64,000 bases of DNA from Lepas anatifera (taxonomy: Eukaryota > Arthropoda > Thecostraca > Lepadidae). The translations under genes and the position numbers were made by a program. Each line of letters opens with the position of its first letter. Position 1 is the stretch's first letter. The DNA lies in assembly GCA_034440635.1 (NCBI GenBank), contig JAOTON010000950.1, positions 62,001 through 126,000 of the forward strand. Direction: 5' to 3'. Positions 34,284-46,940 of this stretch are shown here, piece after piece. The notes below the pieces were generated by a model. It did no database searches and had not been told where the DNA came from. It saw only the letters and a list, made by a program, of their open reading frames with translations.

Positions 34284-36502
34284 CGGCCGCCCCCGCCCCC
34301 GCCCCCGCCACCGCCGCCGCCCGGGAGCGACGCCGCCCGCCGAGTCCGACCGCGGCAGAGTTCCCAGCGATATGTGATGGTAGCGATCCAGTGCGGACAC
34401 ATACTTCTGTGGGGTGATTTTTTAAAGTGACTGCTTTGTGCTGGTCAAGGGTCATTATGTGATAACCGTACCGAAAGACTGCAGCCGGGCGCCGCGGTGC
34501 TCCGCTGATATATGGCACGGGGAGTCGTGGGAGACGTCCGTCTGAGGCAGTAGTTCAAATGGCGTATTTCCAGTCCGTTATTTACACAGGCGGAGTGTGA
34601 CCGTCCGTCGAGAGCCAATTCCAAAGAACCCTTTCCTTGAATGTGCCGGACCGGCGGGCGTATGGTATGATACAGAATAGGACACCTTTTTAGAAATGAT
34701 GAAATTAGTGCATCAAAAGTACTTACCAGTGCTCTGGTGAAAGCTGCGGACACAATGCAGTACCTGGAGTTCGGTGGCATTTATTTTGTCGAATTATATG
34801 CTGCAACATCAAAATAGGAATTTTTCAGTTAACTTTTGTACATATAATAATGCTTCAGGTTTTGGAGGTTATCTGGGTTTTGTTTTCATAAGTGGCTTGT
34901 TACTGCAACTACAATAAATGTTTGGATAATAATTTCGTTGCGTAGTGGGTTGCGACATGGAATACGCCTCAAAAACTATTCATCTTTCCATACCCATTAA
35001 CGTTTACGCTCCATGTCTCCTGAGGCACGGGTCCCGGGCATATGTCCCGGCAGAGCCTCTGAATAAGTTGATCTGACCACCCAACTCCCTCCCAACATGG
35101 TGAGAGTTGGCGACGCCGTATAATTTCGGCTGTTGTCGCCAAATCCCAACAATTCTTAGCTTATACGCCACAGTACTTGTTAACCACGAGATGACGCCAT
35201 CGGTGTCTGGCATTTCGGTCTCCCGACGTCAGAGTGCCATCCGTTTCGGGTGAACCTCACCTTTCAGCAGTTTATCGTCCAATCGTAACCGTCGAATTAG
35301 GCCGCTATAAGGCCCAGCTCCTCCGATTTGCAAACTACTGTGATGGAGTCTCTAGCTGAACTATCGATGAGGCAGGTGTTTCTCACCGGCTGTACAAATC
35401 GACGTGCTCAAAATGTCCTACAAAGGTGTCCTATTCACTCGATATGATCCTGCGGCTTGTATATTCTATAGACTGGGCTGTGGTCATCTTTGGCCTTTTC
35501 CAACGTTGTACTTTCATGCACTGAGGTAAAGAATCTGAGTAATAGTCGATGGTCGGAAAGCTGAAATATTTATTGGGCGATGGGTCTGCCCGGTATATTT
35601 ATATTGGAGTGAGGTGACTAACTAGCCTCATGAGCATGTTCAAATTGTGCTAGCGTCAACCGATGGCTTCGTGTGGTGTCTACTGCAGTGTACCAACAGC
35701 ACCAACAGGTGTCAAACGTCGGTAGAGTCGGCGCCGACACGTTATACGCGGGTCTGTGGGTCTCTGAATGCCTATCCACTGTTTTAACTGCGGGAGGGAA
35801 TCTGCTGCGGCCTTGGCTGGCTCTGACTGCTGCTGTGCGTCAAATGCAGATACAGATGTGTGACCTTGTGTTTGATTCGGGTATTTGTAGTCTTTCAAGT
35901 ATGGCTGGTGCGAGCTCAACGTATGGACCGGCTACCAAAACTGATGCAATGAAGGGCGTAAGGGATCCAGAAATTCCTGTGAGGGTGTGGGCGAAGGAAG
36001 GGTGATGGCCGCCTGAAGCCGATGTAAAAGATGTGCTAAACTATGTTCCATCCAGTCACGGGCCGGAAGCCAGGCTTACGGCCTCTCCATTCTCCACCTA
36101 CGCCCGCTGTTTCAGCGTCTAAGTGCTCGTTCCTCCCAAGCAGCTAATGTCCGTAGCTAGACTGAGGTTGGTCCGCTCATATAGATAGCCACATGCGGTG
36201 GGCCATAACTTGACGAACTTTTTAGTTACCAAAGATCTTTACACTCGATTCGTAAGGAAGTAGAGAAAATGTATGTTATAAGCTGCTTCTACAATCAGGA
36301 GTTTGGAAAATATAACATCACGCGCTTTCGAATAACTGGTTCAAGAAGGAAGATTCAGTAAATCTAGCAGTAAATTTATCAATATACTCTTCCAATAGAT
36401 TCGCATTACCACGCGTGCTAAAGATACGATACCATTTCCCTATCATCCCTATCATCGTTATCGACGGCTGCGTCGCGGAGGGCAGCGTGAGCCGTTCCAG
36501 CC
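34284..36502. other. intergenic stretch
   Basis: It starts with a CCCCCG/CCGCC-rich run (34287-34325). Nothing else recognisable is seen: no exon with splice support and no clear transposon ends. Confidence 0.5.
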
Positions 36503-39500
36503 ATGCCGTCTGCCTCCAGTCGACGCTCCTCGCCGGAAGAACCTGACAGCTACGTACAGCAGGCGCTGACGCCAGAGTTCTGCGTCGTGGACGATGCTCA
36601 AGCGGCTGAACTGCTCAAAGAAGGCACGGCGAAGGACGTGGCGCGGTAGGTTTGCCATCTTTGAAAACGTTCTACGCTCGTCAGTGCACAATGTGGTTTA
36701 AGGGAACAATTTGGGAACAATGGTTGTGTTACAATGCAAGGACGCGGCAGGTACTACTACAAACACAGATGAGATGGTGAGATAGCCTAGACGCTGAAGC
36801 GCCCTAAAACCACAAAACAAATTCTGAGATGAAAGGGGTTGGTCTACAATTTGAAGACGAGGATCGATATTATCGGAAGGGTCGGGCGTTATTTTCGTAA
36901 ATATATAGTAAAATCGTTAATTTGTTATGCAATGCTTTTAACCAGTTTCTTCATGGCAATTTGCTTTATTTATCGCTGATTCATCATTGTGTGAACCTTA
37001 TTTTTCCATGTCTTCGTAAATATTTTGCGGTACAAATATTTCAGTAGTTGACACCTGTTCCTGAGCGGCGCCGCAAGCAGCCGTATCTTGTGCGTGTTAG
37101 AAACCTAGGCAGACGAGTGAGCAACTACCAATTCAACGCGTAAATTTTGGTAGTTTCAGCGTCTAGTCAAAAATAGCCATCATTCCGATCTAGGTGCGAC
37201 ATTGATAAATCAGGGTCTGTAAATAGACTGCGCTGATCAAATCAAAATTGAACAATAATGATTATTGTTGCTTGTATGCCATTGCCTCCAGTACCTACAC
37301 CGAACTCGTGTTTTGAGCAGAATTTCCGATTGACACGTCCCTCGTTAGCCGAGCGTTCCGAGACAAGTATAATTGCTACCTTCACTGCCAGAACTGGCGC
37401 TGCCACTGCCTCGTGGTCTCGTGTTGATGCTGGGTATATTGTTGCGTGCAGACTGCTGGTGGAGTACCTGCAATACTCGGGAGCCTCGCACGACTGGCTG
37501 CAACAGTGGGAAGTGGACTACTTCACCAACGCCGTCACAGAGCTGACAGGCAGGTCAACGGCGCTGCCGCCCGTCGCTGAGCCCCAGAACTTTTCCCCTG
37601 CGCAGATGGCAATGACTCTCCGCTTGATGAAGTTTGCACTCTCATTTTACAGAGGTAACTATCCTGGCAGTGAACCTAAGTGTAACTCAATGTCCAGGAA
37701 GCTATTTTCTCGGCACTGGAAATGCTTTCATTTTCATTTTTCATTCATGAGCTCGTTTGTAACATCTGTTTCAGATTATACCTGAGCCACAGGTGGTTCG
37801 ATTTGCTTTTACCACGCTTTTGTGCAGAGGAATTGGAAATGAAAATTTTGAATGATAACGCCTTCCCGCACCCAGCTTTGAAGCTTTTTCTTGATTATGT
37901 GTTCCAGCTATGGCTTACGGAGACGTCAGATATTTTTGGAAATCTACGGTTCCCTGTGACACCAGAAATTTAGTCGAATATAATAACAGTGTTTCGAATG
38001 CTTGACTTGTCTTGGTGTACATACCTTGGATATTTTATACTCTCCTGTATATACAGATGTTTTACTCTTAGGCTGGCAAACGCCTTGGCACTAGGGTTGA
38101 TCGAAAATTATAAACCAACTTCTGCGGGGTCAAAACGCGTGCGCGTGAATGTTAATAGACGAAAAATCGCACCTAAACATTTTTCAAAAATATTCTAGAT
38201 ACCACGCACGAAACGTTTTGAAACGGTTCTTAGCCTCGCCAAGCGTTGAAGTCTCCATAAGTTTTTTCCTTGTTATTAGAGCATAACACCATTAGTCTTG
38301 TTCACGCTATTCCCCAAAATTCTCGGCTACCGTTGCCAAGCTTACAAGTGTATGCATGTCTATAACACTGAAGATTTAATTATGTAATGAACCGTCAGTA
38401 GCAATTTCGTGATTAGAGGTGCAAAATATTTACATTTTTGGCCACGTTTTCAGTTTTGCGTAACAAGAGATACGTGCAATCGAGGATTATTGCAGTTATT
38501 GCATTGCAATGTCCGGAAACTTGTGATTCACACCATCTATGTAGCAACATAAATACGAGTCTTCCTAACCCTGTACTTGCAACCATTTAAGCACACTATC
38601 AGCTAAACCATAATTTCAGCTGAGCGTCAGTTCGTTGGTGTGTATGCCGCAAATAGCTTGCTGGTGAGGACGACCAACACCCAATTCAATCCTCCTGATA
38701 ACACCGCTGTGGAGTCGCATGGTCGACGTACCGGTGGCCTGGTTCAGCAACGACTTCATGTAGTTCTTTGGCTATCTTGTTCTTGTTACCCACTCTTTTC
38801 AGCGTTATATCCTCCCTACCATCATAATAAATCCCACCAGGCGATCACGTCGGTTTTTCTTTGAGCTCGTCCACTTCCTTCTTACCCCATTTGTCTCTCT
38901 GTCGCCGGATTTTATTGCGGTCAACCAGCTCAGCCTTGCTGTTGTGTGTGATTATCCCATAATCTTCTAGAGCTGCGTTCGCAAGCCGAGCGGGCGGTCA
39001 GAGGTACCATGCCGATCATACATTCGCGAAGTTAGAAGCTGTCGGCGGTTTTGTCCTCCACTACCACAGACGTCGTCATCAGAGCTGAGCAAATCGGAAT
39101 AGCTAGCACCAGCCTCCCCCACACCATCCATTTCAGAGTCCTCACTGCTCTCTTCCACGTCTGTGTCCATGTCTCTGAGCTGCTTTGCCTTTGAACTCTG
39201 TTGTACGCCCTTTTGTCCAACTGTTTCTTTCCCGTCCCTCTTTTCTTTTTCTGGATGTTTTCCCGGTTGTTTTCCGGTCAATGCCTGCTATGTGCAGTTT
39301 CCTCTCTGTTCTCTGAGCCACCAGAAAAGCCACCTCTTTGGCTTGGACCCTCCTGGCAGCGGGACATCGGGCATACGGAACGTCAGTATTTTTAATGTCA
39401 CACCGGCACCACATGATGTCGAATGAGCCATCGTAAGCCTGCATTTTACCTATGTACTTTTTACATTTACCTTTCTTCCGCCCTGAGCACCACTTCTTGA

Positions 39501-42500
39501 GGTCCAAACCCATCCCAGCTATGCTTTCGATGTTCGAACAATCCTGTCTTCGCTAATGATGTTCGTCTTATCCCCTTCGTCCGACCAGCTGATGAGATTA
39601 GCTCTATCCCATGTTTCAATAATAGCATCTTTAACGACTTCAGTGACCTATATTCTTGTCGGTTTCTTTCCCTAGCACTCGTCATTTTGTCGCGTGTCTC
39701 TTTACGTAGAACGAATAAACATCCATTTTGCATGGTAGCTGGTTTTTGGAAGAGCAGCAGGGCGTGTTTTCAATGAAGGCTGCTGTGTGTTTTTGCCTGG
39801 TCGATGGTCCTGGATTGCTCATGTCTTTTGATCCCAGATTATAAGCCTACGTATGCAACACTTACACGACTTGAACGTCGCGGTCAACTCGCTCGGCGCG
39901 CAACACTACGCCCGAATCACGACCCACAGCACACTGGCGTTGCAGATCTCGACACGCTCGCTCTTTACTGAGCTCCATTCTGCACTGGACCTGATCGCGT
40001 CTCAGGATGCCAACTGACACGGGACGCCGGCTGTCCCTTCCGGAAATCGTGTTCTCAGCCATTATTCACGTGCGACACGTTAAGTGGTTCGCGCCGCTAT
40101 GGGTCCGGCGCTGGTGCTATTTTTTCGTGTCATGCTTAATGAATGGAGACTTCGACGCCTGACGGCGAAGAAATCTTTTTAAAACGATTCTGCGCGGTAT
40201 CTAGAACATTTTTTTCAATCGTGTTGTCTTGTCTCTACCGATGCACGCGCACGTGTTTTGAGCCCGCGGAAGTTGATTTGCGAAAAAGTTGCATTCAATC
40301 CACCCTACTTGGCACCTCACTAGATATTGGGCGAAAACCAATGGCGGATGCAAGGAGCTAGAGAGTTCAAGCCCTCCACCCCGAAATTTTAGTAGATGCA
40401 TAGCTGGAGGCTGCTCCGAGGCACGACGGGGAGGATCGAGCCCCCTAGACCGCCCCCCATGAAATCCTGGATCCGCCATTGGTGAAAGTTTTTACATGAT
40501 TTCAGTCCACGCTCATAAGTATTTAGAGTGCATTGTTGAAAAGGAGAATGGGGAATTGAACAATTGTTTCGTATCATAATGCAACGTAAGTGCCTGAAAC
40601 GTTTTGTTCAAGCCCACAATGACGTTGCTTTTTCCGTCAGTTTGTGGTCAGCCAACTTTCCAAGTTCAGCCTTCTTATCGTTGTTTGAGGAAGCAGCTCA
40701 CAGATGTTGTTTTTCAGTTCGGATATCTGCCGACCGTACCGCCTGACTATGTAAGGAGATTTGGCTTCTGGTCCTTGGCTTATACTACCCGAGTTTTTTA
40801 ACAGTCGTTACATGCCGAGCGGAGGTGAGCGACGGTTCTGACCACAGTACCTAAAGGTCCCGCGCCAGTTGTTGGTGAAATTTTTTTAGTAAGCCTGGAA
40901 TCAGAGTACGCCCGCCACCTCCTCAATGTCTCGCTCTTTATTGACAGCCTGCTTCAAACGATAACTTATGCCCAAAGCTGAACTGATTTTCGCTGATTTT
41001 CACTGTTTTCACTGTTTTCGCTGATTTTCACTGATTTTCGCATCCTGGAGGGAGCGGCATTTCAGGGAGGCGCCGTGATTATTTCAAGGGGCGCCGATGG
41101 TCGATCGGGGGAGGGGCACGTGCCCCCTTGCCCCCCTCTGGGTCCGCCTATGGGGAGGACCGCCCAGCGCCCCATTGCCCTTTTCCCTGGAATCACACAT
41201 CGGCTTGTCCCTGTAACCGATTGCCTGCTCTTTATAAACACACGTTGCAAAAGTGTTAGTTCGAGGAAATTGTCCTCAAATTTCCATTTAAGTGCAGGTT
41301 ATGGTTTGAAAAGGGGTAATATGCCCTGGGATATTTTCGATTCATTGCTGTTTGAAGGTAATAGACCACTTTGTCGAAATTATAGAAAGTACAATTTTGG
41401 GACAAAACGGATCTGAAAATCAGGAAATCACGTTTTTTAAACATCTAATCACTTAACACAAAGATACCGCCTCTTGCCTTACTACCCTGGGTTGTTCCAA
41501 GCATCGCGTGTAATCACGAATCTGGCAGCGTGCGGCGGCTTGCGAGATGTACTGTTGCGTGACCATGCCATTTGTTAACATTTATCGTGTGGCATGGCTG
41601 CCAGATGGAATGTTATTCTTTCATATTTTAAAATAAGATAGTAAGCCCCCTACTTTGAACTTAAAAGCGTGCGGAAATTTTATGCAGTGATCTTTGCGTG
41701 AAATTAAATATGCCAGTAGTGATTTCTCAACATGTTCTACACAACTTCTATATCAGTTCAAAGCCCATTATAAGAGTGGGACACTCCCTTTAAAGGGCTC
41801 AGCGCGGCGTTTCCGATGCCAACCTATGATTCCGTGCTATTCTGGGAGACGGTGGCAAAAACCCTGCGCAGCGCTGATTGGTCCGTGTTGGTCCACCAGA
41901 AGCGTCCCATTACTGTGTACTTAGAACGCCATCTTGTTAAAAAGCCCCCGTCCTGGTGGAACACCCTCTGCGTGTCGGCTCCCTCTAACCAGCACATTTC
42001 TAGTGCGAGATATACTGTCACATTGTTTTCCAGAGTCATTGTAATTGAGTAATATTAGCAAAACGTGCACGGCTTGACTAGAGGGAGGGAGTAGGAAGAT
42101 AAACTCGGTGGTTGTGACCTGCCGCTTCGTTTGCTAGTGTCCGCTATATATCCCGACTGGTTGTTACACTATTGTTTTCAAAACTGAGGCTTTGAACATT
42201 GCAAGGCAATCAAGTCAGCTCTCTCATTTTTTATAAGAACGGATACCTTTAACTTGATAAGAACTTGATACTGTAATATGATCGTTACGGAATGTCTGAA
42301 CCCGAGCATATTCTTCCTTGCAGTGGCCGTGAGAAGTGATAGGAGGAATATCCGAGCCCCCGCAGCCTTTGCTCACTCTTCCCCTGTCGGAATGTTACTC
42401 GTTGCTGTTCTGCTAGCCCCTTCGACCATGGCTCCTGTCTAGATTCGGGCGTATAACAGTCCATTTAAACGGGCAGATTCTTCGCATGTATGTTTCTGGG

Positions 42501-45500
42501 CAGGCACTTCTGAGTTGTCATGATGTTTTCCCATCATCGTCAAAGGTTTCGTGTCGGTAGATCCATTCTAACCACAACCTTTTTAACAAAATCTGTGGGA
42601 ACCGGAACACATGCACGTCCCTGTGATCTTCTGCCTCCAGAGGGACAAGCGTTTAAAAAAATACAAAATTACCCAAAATGCTGCAACTTGGCCAAAGTGA
42701 GACTCTGGGGACAGTTGGCTTTATTTGTGTAACAGCGTCTTCGAGAATGGATGATTTATTACAATGTGACCAAATTTGGTGGAATGGCGGATTTGGCCGA
42801 ACCCTGCTGTTTGATGTGTATTTCTGGTGAATTGGAGCGGAGCTGCACATAATCATTGTCATGGCTGAACCGTTCTGAGATAGGCAGCGTAAATTAGCCC
42901 ACAAATAGGCCATTTCTGCTTTGCTGGGAATGATCCACGGGAAACGCACGTCTCACATATTTAGTGAGTGGGAGTTCAAACAGGCATACGCGAACCACAT
43001 CAGTTCAGTAACGCACGAGCAGTATCTTTCGGAAAACGTATATTTGATTAAAGCAAAGACTTCAGACGAAACGCAAATACAAGACAATGCTGGTATTATA
43101 AAGTTCTGACTTTGAGGTGACCTTGAAAAGCCTCGCCTGCCTGTAGGTATTGCCCCAGAATGTGATAACGCCGCATGTGCAAGCTGTCTGAACAGGCCCT
43201 CACACTCGCGCGCCGCGACCAGAGTTAAAATAATTTTCCCAACCTCACCGCAATCGGGAGTATTCCCAATGACAATGAATGACAGATGGGACTGGTTGGT
43301 CGTCCAGTAGCAGCGTCTGTGCCAGCAGCAACAGACTCGTCCCCTTTCCCAGAGGCAGCCTCAAAAGAGGAGGATCCCAAGAAGCGGCCGAATGCGGTGC
43401 GCTCACTGCTGGCGGAGCTGGAGGACTACCCGTCGGCGAGCCGGCCGCTGATGACCATCAGTCAGCTGTCAGACATTGCCGAATACCTCGCTAAAGTGTG
43501 AGTAGAGGTCGGACAGGCCGGTCCGGTCATCAATTCAGCCAGAGCGGCCCCGGTCGATACGCAGGCCAGGCACGTGCCGAAATTTCGCCAGCGCCCTCCG
43601 CCCAGATGATGTGCCCGGTACCCAATACCGCGCATACACCCCAGTCGATTCAAGTTCCTGGGTCTTCTCTGAACAGATGTAAAACTTGCAGGTACCGTGC
43701 ATTTCATCCAGAATGCTTGATTAGTTTCGTGGATGTGAGGTGGATTGCGGGAGCTGTGGTCTAACAATGATTTAGTAGGCGAGTTTGTGATGTTTACGTA
43801 ATACCGTTTCCAAGAATTAAAAGAAAGGCAGCAGAAAATGATCCGCCTCGTTCTCTGCAAGGCCCTCAGTAGGACATAGACACAGCGAATTCACCATATT
43901 TCAATATCAGGAAATCCGTACCGTTTTGAAACTGGACAGGGTGTCGGCCCGAGGAGCGCGCTGGTACTGGAAGAGCGTATCGTCTGTACTATACGGCTCA
44001 TTTCACTCACCGCCCCGTAGGGACAAAGGCTGAGGCTATGAAATCCGGATAGCAACGGCCGTTATTGTGACAGCGCTGTGTTTTTAGGGCAAAAATGTCA
44101 CAGTGTTATTTATGTGTATTGTAATTAACAACGGGAGCGCCCCACTGATAGGCAAAGTCACATACTAAAACCAATAAGAAATTTTACGGAATGACAGGTA
44201 GAAAATCAAACTGGCGAAAAGTCAAATTCGTGATTAGATAATAAACAGTGTGGTATGTTGTCGTAAAAGAGAGGTACAATAAAAGTAAAAGTGGAGTACA
44301 ATAAACTGCAGTGAGGTAAGGAAGAGAAACACTGAACCTTAAATCCGGGCTAAAACTATAAACAGCTAAAATGGACAGTAAAAACGACACCTGGCAAGCC
44401 ACAACGGTGGTAAAAACACCTATTCACAGTTACAATCTCACCACACACTGCATCATATGACAGTGATAGGTGCTGAGAGCGTTCGCGAAAAACCCGCTTC
44501 CACAGCTAGAGTGACCAGAAATTCGCTGGTCGACCGAAGTAACCAGCAGAACAAGCCATAGCTCGTCTTTGTGGGATGCTAGTAAGACTTTCCCAAAAAT
44601 CGTCTTCTCGTTATGGATGTTGTCCATCGGAAGAGTATTCCTGTTACATCCTGGCTCTTATGGCGCCAATTTTTGCGTATGTCGTTGGCTGAAGTGCTGT
44701 ATCCGTGGTGTGAAGTGCCTTCGTTCACGGTGCTGTTATGGTATGAAATTTTACTTTAAAAAATAATGAAATTTGACTGCTGGTTTTCATTCTGCCAAGA
44801 CGTGTTGCCGGGCGATGTGGATTTACCTGACGTGGACGGGGTGTAGACAGGGACATCTGAGGTGAGCGTGGTGTAGGTGCGTCTGACACATATTTGTACC
44901 TGTGGATTTGTGTAGATTTACCTGACGTTGACGGGGTGTAGACAGGGACATCTGAGGTGAGCATGGGTGTGCGTCTGACACATATTTGTACTTGGTTCGT
45001 ATGATGTGTACTTCTAACTAACCCAGGTTTAGTGTAGGTGCAACTGGTGGCGGTGTGTCGGTACCACTGGCAGAGGTGTGGTGTAGGTACTGCTGGCAGA
45101 GGTGTGGTGTAGGTACTGCTGGCAGAGGTGTGGTGTGGTACTGCTGGCAGAGGTGGGTGTATACCACCGCAGATGTGTAAGGTACAGCTGAGAGCGGTAT
45201 GGTGCAGGTAAAAGTGACGGGGGCGGGATGTTAGTGTTGTTGACTGGGTTCTGGGCGGCCTGCAGGTTCGGAAGCTCGTTCGTGCGCGCCCTCCTACGGC
45301 GGACCTTGTGCGAAACTCCCTACCGTCTGGAGTGGAAGATCAACTGCCCCCTGGTGCTTCGCGAACCTTCCCCTGAGCCACCGCCACCCAAGCCGGAGAA
45401 GAAGAAGAAGGCGAGAAAGCCGAAGCCAAAGAGGAAAAAGAGAGGCAAGGAGTGTCCGCCGACGCCGCCGGAGGAGCTGACCAGGGAGGAGGGCGTGCAG

Positions 45501-45628
45501 TGCCACCCCCGGGGCTGCTGCCGCTGCGGCTGGCCGCACCCTTCCCGCTCATGTACCAGCTCTACACAGGCGAGGAGTACAACGAGGAGGAAATGAAGAA
45601 GAAAAAGAGAGGGGCAAAGAGGAAGTGA
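36503..45628 (+). CDS. unrecognised five-exon gene with Lys/Pro-rich tail (possibly ciliary)
   Basis: Exons are 36503-36645, 37452-37654, 38620-38663, 43286-43497 and 45266-45628; donors and acceptors are GT-AG and phases join up to exon 5. The product (about 320 residues after one frame correction) reads MPSASSRRSSPEEPDSYVQQ at the start, then DDAQAAELLKEG and ARLLVEYLQYSGASHDWLQQ. Further on come NFSPAQMAMTLRLMKFALSF, LMTISQLSDIAEYLAKVFGS, a PEPPPPKPEKKKKARKPKPK tract, PLMYQLYTGEEYNEEEMKKK and a basic end. The alternation of helical blocks with a late DIAEYL-type segment faintly recalls CFAP119 and CABCOCO1 ciliary proteins, but I cannot confirm this. Additional exons between 38663 and 43286 are possible. 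The start ATG has a reasonable context and is the first in frame. Confidence 0.65.
38967..40062 (-). other. minus-strand coding-like ORFs inside the intron of the 36503-45628 gene
   Basis: At 39866-40062 (minus) an ATG opens 65 codons (MAENTISGRDSRRPVSVGIL at the start, DRDVQV at the end) followed by a GTAAGTG donor, so it could be a first exon. Further along the minus strand, 39467-39733 and 38967-39281 carry charged frames, the latter with an acidic run (EESSEDSEMDG). They overlap 39142-39513 in another frame and do not join into one clear product. I recognise no family; a decayed transposon gene or a nested gene are both possible. Confidence 0.3.
40339..40481. mobile_element. hAT-like MITE, diverged
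   Basis: Inverted ends CAATGGCGGATGCAAGG and CCTGGATCCGCCATTG enclose about 143 bp of GC-rich non-coding DNA. The flanks GCGAAAAC and GTGAAAGT match only partly, so the target duplication has decayed. Confidence 0.65.
40985..41040 (+). repeat. short tandem repeat, about 10-bp unit
   Basis: TGATTTTCGC/TGATTTTCAC/TGTTTTCAC units are repeated six or so times directly before the truncated MITE at 41041. Confidence 0.75.
41041..41152. mobile_element. truncated hAT-like MITE of the 17386/21014 family
   Basis: AGGGGCGCCGATGGTCGATC, the GTGCCCCCTTGCCCCCC block and the GGGTCCGCCTATG end match the right half of 21014-21246. The left half is largely missing. Confidence 0.65.
41359..41796 (+). repeat. 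dispersed repeat, about 440 bp, copy 1
   Basis: It aligns over its length with 54855-55288: AATAGACCACT-T, ATCTGAAAATCAGG, TATCGCGTGTAAT-AC, TGTTAACATTTATC-TG, AGTAAGCCCCC-CTACTTTGAA and ACACTCCCTTTAA. It is non-coding and unclassified, and lies in the long intron of the 36503-45628 gene. Confidence 0.75.
44821..45160 (+). repeat. tandem repeats before exon 5 of the 36503-45628 gene
   Basis: A roughly 96-bp unit (ATTTACCTGACGT, then GACATCTGAGGTGAGC) is duplicated at 44821 and 44917, followed by four 26-bp units containing ACTGCTGGCAGAGGTGTGG at 45071-45160. These arrays end about 100 bp before the exon 5 acceptor. Confidence 0.85.
45266..45628 (+). CDS. exon 5 of the unrecognised gene, with a frame break
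   Basis: From phase 2 it reads FGSSFVRALLRRTLCETPYR, then the Pro/Lys tract and PPTPPEELTREEGV. Near the CCCCCGGGG run (45512-45520) the sensible frame changes: the upstream frame would end at 45596 with Cys/Ser/Arg-rich noise, while the other frame reads PLMYQLYTGEEYNEEEMKKK and stops at TGA 45626-45628. One missing base in the C run would reconcile them. Confidence 0.65.
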
Positions 45629-46407
45629 GGTCTGACGATTAAAGCATCGGCCTGTCCTCGGCTAGGTACATCTTCATTGTGTGGCAAATGCAGTTAAGGT
45701 GTCGACCAATAGCATAAAGGTCATGCTGGGTACCTTTTGAAGTAGATTTGTCCTTTAAAATGGTGGGTAGAGCACTTTTCATCTCTGAGCCTTCCCTGAG
45801 CCCCTTCTGAGAAAGAAAACCTGATTCAGGACCCATCTCATGGACCGGAATGTACTGGATGCTAACTCTTTGTGTACATACGATCGACACTTTTTAGTAC
45901 GGGGAACTTTGCTTTCTCTTTTTGCTGTGACTGTGTTTGAAATGCATTCCATCATGTTTTTGAGCAGCGGAAAGCTATGACTGACGTAGAGTCCGTAGGT
46001 AGCTAGATAGTGCAACACACACAGAAGCTGATTTTCTCTTTAATTATTTCACTGCCTGGAGACAGTGCGAGGGAAGCGTGGTCTGTCACTCTTGGCACTC
46101 TACAGCCATGGTAGCTAGGCTTGTCTTGCACGAGGCGACCTAATTCCACAGTCCATACGACAAAAGGATCTACCGCATTTTGCTGCCTAGTCTGCAATCA
46201 TGAAGCGCCAAAAAACAAATATGAATGGCAAGAAAGGTAGGAAATGACAAAAATTTCAATTTATCCGCACATTCGTATGACCGGAAGCTGCCGGAAGGGT
46301 GGCAAACATGTCCTCCCAATCCTGAATATTACCACGTTTCGAGAGTGCATACATTTTGGCCGCCGCTGTGCCGTGACTACATGTATCGCCAAACACGTGT
46401 ACGGCGG

Positions 46408-46595
46408 GCGTGGTCGACCGGGGTTGGTGGCGACAGATGCTTACGTCTCCGAGCGTGGTCGGCCGGGGCAGAGGGTGACGTCTCCGCGCGTGGTCGGCCG
46501 GGGCAAGGGTGACGTCCCCGAGCGTGGTCGGCTGGGGCAGAGAGTGGCGTCCCCGCGCGTGGTCGGCCGGGGCAGAGGGTGACGTCCCCACGCCG
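46408..46595 (+). repeat. 35-bp GC-rich minisatellite, about five units
   Basis: Starts of GCGTGGTCGGCCGGGGCAG at 46453, 46488, 46522 and 46557 are spaced 34-35 bp apart. Three units contain TGACGTC, the core of a CRE-type site. Open frames on both strands here are by-products of the repeat. Confidence 0.88.
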
Positions 46596-46940
46596 GCCGG
46601 GTACTGCAGGTTGCACGCGTTTTGCAGCAGAGGGTAAGTTTGTGATTGTTTCCATGCTAAGACGTAGACGACCTGGAACAAAGCGCTAGTGCGTTCGACA
46701 GCGTCAATCACGCGCAGTTGTCTTACGGACTGTGATAACTAGGAGAGTTCTTCACTGTCAGAAACCTGTTCATCCCTGGTCCGCGTGGACGAGTTTTGAC
46801 ACATAAACTGACACTTAAATCAAGCAATCAGTGGGTTTGGTTTTGAGAACATTTTCCAGTTACAGGTGTCAGTGTCGACCCTTGGAATTGCCAAGTCAAT
46901 TACCCCACTCATCCCTCTCCGCCATATATCAACCAAACTC

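Noticed and set aside
46377..46711. Arg/Pro-rich ORFs on both strands
   Set aside because: They follow the 35-bp minisatellite and its flanks.
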